NCBI GenBank assembly: GCA_023404705.1
Contig: JAEYAU010000021.1
Location: 31,383 to 95,382, forward strand
Direction: 5' to 3'
Length of the DNA stretch: 64,000 nt
Source of the DNA: Pseudomonadota bacterium
GTDB lineage: Bacteria; Pseudomonadota; Alphaproteobacteria; Rhizobiales; Xanthobacteraceae
Under the pieces are notes generated by a model that saw nothing but the letters and a program-made list of their open reading frames with translations, searched no databases and was not told the DNA's origin. Position numbers and translations under genes: made by a program. Below are positions 11,001 through 20,000 of this stretch, piece after piece. Numbering within the stretch: the stretch's first letter is position 1; each line of letters starts with the position of its first letter.

Positions 11001-14000
11001 TCGACAATGGCGACGGCACCTTCACGTTCACGCTGAAGGATCAGATCGACCACCTGCCGCTCGGCAGTGGCGCGGGCGATGCCGAGCCGACGTCGCTGAA
11101 CATCGCATCGCTGTTCGTCGCCACCGACTTCGACGGCGACAACGCCACCCTGTCCGGCACGCTCAAGATCGTGGTCGAGAACGACATCCCGAAGACCCTG
11201 ACGAATAATCTCGTCATCGCCGACGAGGACAACCTCGGCTCCGGCAATAACGATGTCGTCAGCGGCGATGATGCCCAGCAGTTCCTCACCGGCACGCTGG
11301 CCTTCTCGGTCGGCGCCGACGAGGACGCGACGGTCGGCTTCCAGAGCATGAGCGGCGCTGTGCTCGACGCCAACGGCCAGGCCGTCACGTCGGCGGGTGC
11401 CGGCCTGACCTGGGTCTGGGATTCCGGGTCGAACACCCTCTACGCCTCGACCAACCCGATGAGCGCGGCCGCGACCGCCGCCTTCTCGATCCAAGTCACC
11501 AACACCACGACCGGCGCCTATCAGTTCACGCTGCTCAAGCAGCTGGACCATGCCGCGCCGCTCTCGCCGCCGCTCTCGACCGAGAACGACATCGACATCA
11601 ACCTGACCTACACGGTCCGTGACTTCGACGGCGACACCGCCACCGGCACCCTGTCGGTCCGCATCGACGACGACATGCCGGTGACCACCGCCGGCACGTC
11701 GACCGGCAGCGTCGCGGAAGCCAATCTCGACACCGTCGGCTCGCAGGGCTCGAACGATATCGACGGCCCGGTCGTCGTAGACGGCCCCTCCGTGGTCGCG
11801 ACAGGCTTCCTCACGGGCCTGTTCTCGATCGGCGCCGACCAGCCGGGCGGCTACGGCTTCACCAGCGATCCGACGCTGCTGAACAACTGGGTGAGCTCCC
11901 TCGGCCTCGAGTCGAAGAACAGCCCGATCGATACCGTATCGGTGTCGAGCAATGTCATGACGGTCTCGGCCCATGACGGCCGTCCGGTCTTTACGCTCGC
12001 GATCGTTCAGGGCACCGGCGCCTGGACCTTCACGCTGCTCGACCAGATCGACCACGAGATCTCCGAAGGCCAGAACACCAGCCTGACCATCGACTTCGGC
12101 GGTGTGATTGGCGCAGGCGACCGCGACGGCGATCGCGTGCTGCTCGGCAGCGGGGCGCTGCTCGTGACCGTGGTCGACGACGTGCCGGTCGCCGGCACCG
12201 GCACCGCGCTCGTCCACGTGGACGAGGACGACCTCAGCTCCGGGGCAGGGGACAACTCCACCGGCATCCAGGGCGAGCCCATCTCGTCCGACACGGATCT
12301 CGACGAGGCGACCTTCACGGCCGCACAGCTGCAGACCGTGGTGAAGTCTGGCGCCGACGAGCCCGTGACCTTCTCGCTCAATCTCGCGGCCAGCGGGCCC
12401 GTTCTCGACAGCAACGGCGCTGCCGTCCTCTCGAAGGGCCTGCCCGTCCTGTTCGGCACCCACGCGGGCCAGATCGTCGGCTTCGTCGACGGCGACGCCA
12501 ACGGCACCTTCGCGCTCGGCGAGCGCGAGGTGTTCCGGGTCATCGATCTCGGCGGCGGCAACTTCCAGTTCGACCTGCGCGATCAGATCGACCATGCCAG
12601 CAATTCCGGCGAAAGCGGCACCGTCTCGCTGCGCCTCACCGGCGCCTTCCTCGCGACGGACAACGACGGCGACGTCGCGGTCCTCAATCCGAATGCGATC
12701 CTCGCCGAGGTCGAGAACGACACGCCGGCGGATACGACCGCGACGATCTCATTCCGCGTCGATGAAGACGAGCTCGCGGCCGCGAACGGTGATCTTTCGA
12801 CCGGCACGCCCGACGGCGACGGCGACGGCGACGAGGTCATCATCACCAATGTGCTGCTGCAGACGCTGGTGAATCCGGGCGCCGACGAGGCCGCCAAGTT
12901 CTCGCTCGACAGCACGCCGAGCGGCAAGGTCTTCACGATCAACGGCGAGAATGTCGAATCGAAGGGACAGGACGTGCGCTTCGGCGCGGGCCCCGGCGGT
13001 AGCGTCGTCGGCTTCGTGGACGGTCCCGGCGGAACGGCCGGCCAATTCGATGCGGCGTTCGACCGCGAGATCTTCCGCATCACCGACCTCGGCAACGGCA
13101 ACTTCCAGTTCGACCTGAAGGATCAGCTCGACCACAACATCATTGGCGGCACGCTCGGCGAGGGCGGCATCGTCACGCTCGACCTCACGCCGGCTTTCGC
13201 GGCCACCGACTTCGACGGCGATCCCGTCTCTCTCGGTCAGAACGCGATCCAGCTCGAGGTCGAGAACGACACGCCGACCAGCGGCAGCGTCAATGTCCAG
13301 CTCGACGACGACGATGTGGTCGCACCGGGCATCGCCGGCAATCCGGGCTTCGGCGGCAACGCCACCGATGGCACGCCGAGCGACGATGTGGGCGCGGCGG
13401 GCGCGGTCGCCAGCGGCGTCATCGCGGTGGGCGCCGACGAGCCGGCCAGCATTATCTTCCAGTCCGGTTTCGGTCCTGCGGGCTTCACTTACGTGCCCTC
13501 CGGCTCGCCGCTCGGCAGCGAAGTGCTGGTAAAGCAGAACGGCATCACGGTTCTGACCATCACGATCACGGACACGAACACCGGCGCCTTCACGGTCACC
13601 CAGAACGCGCCGATCGCGCATCCGACCCTCGACGGCGGCGCCGAAGACGATCAGGAGAACAACGTCTCCTTCGACCTCACCTTCAAGGTGACCGACTCCG
13701 ACGGTGACGTGACGACCGCCAATGTCGCGATCAATGTCGACGACGACACGCCGGTGATCGCGCCGTCGCCGCAGAACCTGGTCGTCAACGGCGACTTCGG
13801 CGCCGGCGCCTGGAGTGCGCCCGCGTGGTGGGGCTCGTCCGCGCCGCAGGGCAGCGTTCCAGGCTGGACGCTGATCGGCGATCCGTCCGACTGCCCGCCG
13901 AACGGCGTGTCGTTCGAGCGCTCGCCGAACGGCTACCTCAACCTCTCGGCGACCACCGCCTACATGCTCGACATGGGCGCCTCGCCGGGCAACTACCAGC

Positions 14001-17000
14001 TCGCGCAGACGCTCACTGGCCTCGTCGCCGGCCAGAGCTACGCGATCGAGTTCGAGGTCGGCGCGCCATTCCCGGAGACGGCGCTGCTGCAGGTGCTGTG
14101 GAACGGCAATGTGATCGGCACCATCGACACCACCGTGTCGAATGGGGCGCTCGATCACTACGCCTATGTGGTCACCGCCACCGGGACGACCGGCACGCTC
14201 AGCTTCCGCGAGCTCGGCACCGGCTATGACCCGATCTCGCAGACCTGGTTCGGCAACAACCTGCTGAACGAGGGTTATCACGGCACCTACCTCGCCAACG
14301 TCCAGGCCTTCCGGGTCCAGTATGTCGACGAGGATGGGCTCAACAATCCGAACGCGGTCGGCATCGGCGACAGCCAGACCGGCGACGTGCCCGGCAACGA
14401 CGTCTCGACCAGCGGCACCCTCGGCATTTCGTGGGGCGCCGACTCGGCCGATGCGCCGGACGGCGCGGTCCAGGATCTGGTCGGCCGCACACTGACCTTC
14501 ACGAACAACGTGGTCGGCCTCGACGGCGCCGCGACGCTCACGTCGAATGGCGATCTGGTCACCTGGCAGCTCTCGGGCGACGGCATGACGCTGCTCGGCG
14601 TCGCCGGCTCCAACTCGACCTACCGCGAGGTGATCGAGGTCCGCCTCTATGATGACAACGACGGCAAATACACCTTCGTCCTGAAGGACAATCTCGACCA
14701 CGCGCCGGGCGGCGACGAGAACGACATCACGCTCACCTTCGGCTTCACGGCGACGGATTCCGACGGTGACTCCGCGACCGGCAGCTTCATTGTCGGCGTC
14801 GACGACGACATGCCGGTGGCCGCCATCGCGGCGACCACGGCTTCGCTGATCATCGACGAGACGGCCGGCGACGATGCGGGCTCGAATGACGCCGGCACCA
14901 CCGTTCCGGCCTTCATGTCGGCCTATGGCACCCCGATTCAGTTCGCCACCGTCGCGAGCTTCTTCAGCGCCGGGGCGACCAATTACGGCGCCGATGGCCC
15001 TGGCGGTGCTCCGGCCTTCGCGCTCTCGCTGTCGGCCGCGAACGGCGTCGACTCGGGTCTCGATGCCACGGCCTCGGGCCGCAACATCTTCCTGTTCGTC
15101 GAGAGCGGACTCATCGTCGGTCGCGAGGCGAACGGCTCCAGCCTGGCCGATCCGGCCGGCACGGTCGCCTTCGTGATCGGCCTCGATGTCGGCACGGGCA
15201 GCCTGAGCGTCGCGCAGTATCTCGCCATCAAGCACGACGACTTCCCGACCGACCACGACGAGAGCGACGACGTCGGCGCAGCGATCCAGGCGATCGCGAG
15301 CGGCGTCGCCTTCGCGAGCGTCACCGTGATGGACGACGACGGCGATGAGGCCACGGCCACGATCGATCTCGGCGGACGCATCGTGTTCGAGGACGACGGC
15401 CCCAAGGCCTTCAACGTCACCGGCAATTCGAACCAGAACCTGATCGTCAACGGCAGCTTCGAGGATCACAGCAATCCGACCCTGGTCGGCGGGCAGTGGG
15501 CGATCTACAACGCCATTCCGGGCTGGACCGACGACAACGGCACGCCGAGTCAGACCGACGACGTTCCCTTCGAGCTGCAGTTCAGCGGCGCCGGCGGCGT
15601 CGCCGCGCAGCACGGCCAGATCCTCGTCGAGCTGGACTCCGATACGCAGGGCAATCCGGGCCTCGACGACGCCACGAATCCGGCCGCACCGGCGACCCAC
15701 GCGACGATCCAGCAGGCCGGCATTCCGACCGTCGCGGGCGAGACCTACGAGCTGACCTTCTACTACTCGCCGCGGCCCGGCGACGGCGCCAACAGCAGCG
15801 GCCTCGAGGTGATGTGGAACGGCGCGTCCGTCTACACGACCAATGGCAGCATCGTCGGCTGGCAGAAGATCACGCTGCAGGTGACGGCGACCGGCGCAAG
15901 CTCGACGCTGGCCTTCCGTGCCATCGGCGCCGGCCAGGAGAACGAGTACGGCGCGCTGATCGACAATGTCAGCCTGCAGGCGGCGGTGCTCGACGACGAT
16001 ACCCAGGCCTACGGCATCGCCGGCGGCCCGGGCGACGACTACGACGCCACGAGTCTGTCCGGCGCCCTGTCCTTCGCGGCCGGCGCGGACGGCCTCAAGT
16101 CGCTGGAGGTCCTGTCGGTCACCGGCAGCGGCCAGGCGCTCAACGCGATCTATGTCGATCCGGCGACCAAGGCGGGCACGCAATACGCAGTCGACACAGC
16201 CTGGGTCGCGAACGGCGTCGGCGGCACGCTCACCGGCACCATGACGGTGCCGAGCGTCGGCCCGCTCACCGTGTTCACCCTGGTCGTGAACGCCGACGGC
16301 ACCTACACCTTCAACCTGGTGCGGCCGCTCGCCCACCTCACCAACAACGACCCGTCGACCGTCGCGACCGAGACCGAGTTCGAGGACAATCTGTCCCTCG
16401 ACTTCGTCTACCGCGTCACGGATGGCGACAACGACACCACCACCGCGACTCTGTCGATCAATGTCGACGACGACACGGCCGACGCCGCGAACGACACCGA
16501 CGCGGTGATCGAAGAAGCAATCGCGACCGGCAATGTCCTCACGGACGCCGAGCTCGATGGTGGGCTGGACTTCACGGGCGCCGACGGCGGGTCTGTCACC
16601 GGGATCGTGAGCAACAATCTCGGCGGGCCCGTGCAGTCCGTGTCCCCGGAGGTTTCCGTCGCGATCGTTGGCCAGCACGGCACCTTGGTGATCAGCGCCG
16701 ACGGCAGCTACAGCTACCAGGCCGGCAACGACATCGTGAACAACACGACGCCGGTCACCGACACCTTCACCTACACGCTGACCGATGGCGACGGCGACAA
16801 GACCACGGCCACCCTGACGGTCTCGGTCGCGGATGGCGCCGATCCGCAGGTCACGCGCAACGCGGTGGTCGCGGTCGACGAGGACGACCTGCCGAACGGC
16901 AGCGACACGACGCCTGAGCCGGTGTTCAGCACCGACACGGTCTCGTTCCAGGCCGGCAGCGACAAGATCCTCTCGGTCGGCTTCACTTCGGTGGCGGGCA

Positions 17001-20000
17001 TCACGGCCGACATCAACGAGGTGCCGCCTGACGACGTGACCTGGCACCTGATCTCCTCGATCGAGATCGTCGGCCGTATCGGCGGCGTCGACGCGATCAA
17101 GGTCGAGCTGACCTCGCTGCCGACCCTGCCGATCCCGGCCGGCGGCTCCGGCTCCGCGACCGTCAAGGTCACGCTGCTCGACGACTTCCCGCACCCGGTG
17201 GGCGAGGGCGAGGACGCCATCACCATCACGGGCATCAAGGTGGTCGCGACCGACCTCGACGGCGACCAGGCGGAAGCGACCGTCACGATCAACGTTCCGG
17301 ACGACGTGCCGGAGGCGCTCGACGACACCGACTCGGTCGGCAACTTCCAGTCCACGGACGGCAACGTCATCACGGGCGTCGACACGACCAGCGGCCTGGC
17401 CGGAAAGGATATGCCCGGCGCCGACGGCATCGTGATCTCCGGGCTCTCGGGCGCCAACGGCTCCGACACCGACCCGACCGGCGGCTTCTCCGTGCTCGGC
17501 GCGCACGGCACGCTGGTGATGCAGACGGACGGCAGCTATCTCTACACCCGCACCACCACTGCTCCGCTGACCGCTACCGACACTTTCACCTACACGGTGC
17601 TGGACGGCGACGGCGATCCCGACACCGCGACGCTGGTCATCTCGATCAACGATGCCGGCACCTCGGTTACCAACGAGTCGAACTCCGTCGACGAGAAGGG
17701 CCTGCCCGAACGCCCCGGCGAGCCCGCCGGTTCGGGCGAGATCGCCGATGGCGACGGGACCGACAACGACGACAGCTCGGAGACGACCACCGGCACCATC
17801 ACGCTCACGGCGCCGAATGGTCTTGCCAGCGTGATCATCGCCGGGACCACGGTCCCGGTCGGCAGCCTCGCGAGCTCGATGTCGCTCGCCATCCTGACGG
17901 CTCCCGGGCTCACGCTCACGGGCTACAATTCGGGCACCGGCGTGCTGAGCTACAGCTACACGCTGCCGGACAACCAGGTCGGTCCGACCACGATCAACAT
18001 CCCGGTTCAAGCCGTGGATGTGGACAACGACGTCAACACCGGCACGCTCAGCATCACGGTGGTCGACGACGCGCCGGACGCGAAGCCCGACACCGACTCG
18101 GTCGGCGATCAGCAGAGCACGACCGGCAACGTCATCAGCGGCCTCGACACCACCAGCGGCCCGGCCGGCAAGGACGTTGAGGGCGCCGACGGCGTCTCGA
18201 TCACGAGCCTCGCCTCGGTCAACAATGGCAACTCGGACACCAATTCGAGCGGCGGCTTCACGGTCAACGGCCAGCACGGCACGCTGCAGATGGCTGCGGA
18301 CGGCAGCTACACCTACACGCGCTTCTCCAGCGCCGTGGGGGCGGGCACCGACACCTTCAACTACACGATCGCCGACGCTGACGGCGATCCCGACACCGCG
18401 GCGCTCACGATCACGCTCGATGCCCAGACCACGCTCGTGGTGGGCGAGAACGTCGACGACGTCTCGGGCTCCATGACGCTGCACAGCGTGGCCGGACCGT
18501 CGCCGCTCTCGACCTCCGGCACCATCACAGGTCTGAACACCCACGACATCCTCGTCGGCGATGAAGGTGGCGTCGGCGTCGGCTCCGGCGATCGCGCCAA
18601 TATCGTCCTCGTGCTCGACACGTCGGGCAGCATGGACGAGGTGATCGACTTCAACGGCAACGACATCACGCGCCTCGAGGCGCTGCAGAACGCGGTCAAT
18701 CTGCAGATCGATGCGCTGTCGAACTCCGGCGCAGCGGATGTCCGTCTGCACTTGATCTCGTTCAGCTCCAACGCCGCTCCGGGCATGACCTTCGACCTGG
18801 TCGTCGGCGGCGTGAAGAACACCACCAACGTCGCCAACGCTCATGCCTTCATCAACGGTCTCAACGAAGGCGGCGATACCAACTACGAAGCCGGCCTGAA
18901 GCAGGCGCAGAACTGGATCGAAGGCACGACCTCGACGATCCAGGTCAACACGCTGATCTCGTCCTTCGATGCCAACGCCGGCGGCGACGACGATACGGCC
19001 CGCATCATCGGCAACGGCACGCAGCACATTGCGCTGGTCTCGGCCTGGACCCCGAGCCTCGGGGACGCCAACGGCACCGTGACCGGCGGCTGGGGTGTCG
19101 ACGCCAATGGCGGCAACGTCGATCTCAATGTCGGCGAGACGCTGCGCTTCGACTTCGGCAGCTTCCACGACTTCGACGCTGTCGGATCGGGCTTCGAGAA
19201 CGTCGGCGGGTTCAACGGGCTTAATGTCACGTCCGCGACGTTCGGCCTCTTCGACAGCACCAACCCGCTGCTCGAGGACACCGTCTACAACTACACGATC
19301 TGGTTCACCGACGGCTCGAGCCAGCCCGGCGGGCCCGAGAACATCTTCGTGCCCTTCGGCGGAACGGTCTCTGTCACCGTCGCGGGCACCGGTTCGAACC
19401 AGGGCAAGCTGATCGACTACGTCGAGTTCACCACCACGGACGGCCCCGGCAGGATCACGCTCGAATCCGTCGAAGCCCAGAACGGGCCCGGCACGCTGGC
19501 GAATGCCGACGTCAACCAGGTCGTGTTCATCTCCGACGGCGAGCCGACTGCGGCGCTGAACGACAGCGGCAATTCGATCGACGCTGGCGACGCGCAGGAC
19601 AACCTCAATCATGCCCTCGGCACCGACGGCAGCAACGAGGTCGGCCGGATCGAGACCGACAACGATGGTGCGGGCCCCGAGCAGGCCTTCACGATCGAAG
19701 CGGTCGGCATCGCGGTCGGGCCGACCGCGCTCGGCCTGCTCTCGCGTGTCGAGGGTTCGCCGAACAACGGCGCGACCAACATCAACAATGCGGGCGAGCT
19801 CGCGAGCGTGATCGCCAGCCTCGGCGGCGGCTCCGGCGGCCCGAATTCGGCCGGGGGCGACACCATCAACGGTGCCGCCGGCAACGACATCATCTTCGGC
19901 GATGTGATGAACACCGACGCGCTCGCGGCGGCGGCAGGCCTCGCCCTGCCGGGCGGCTCGGGCTGGGGCGTGTTCGCGGCGCTCGAAGCGGGCGCGAGCG

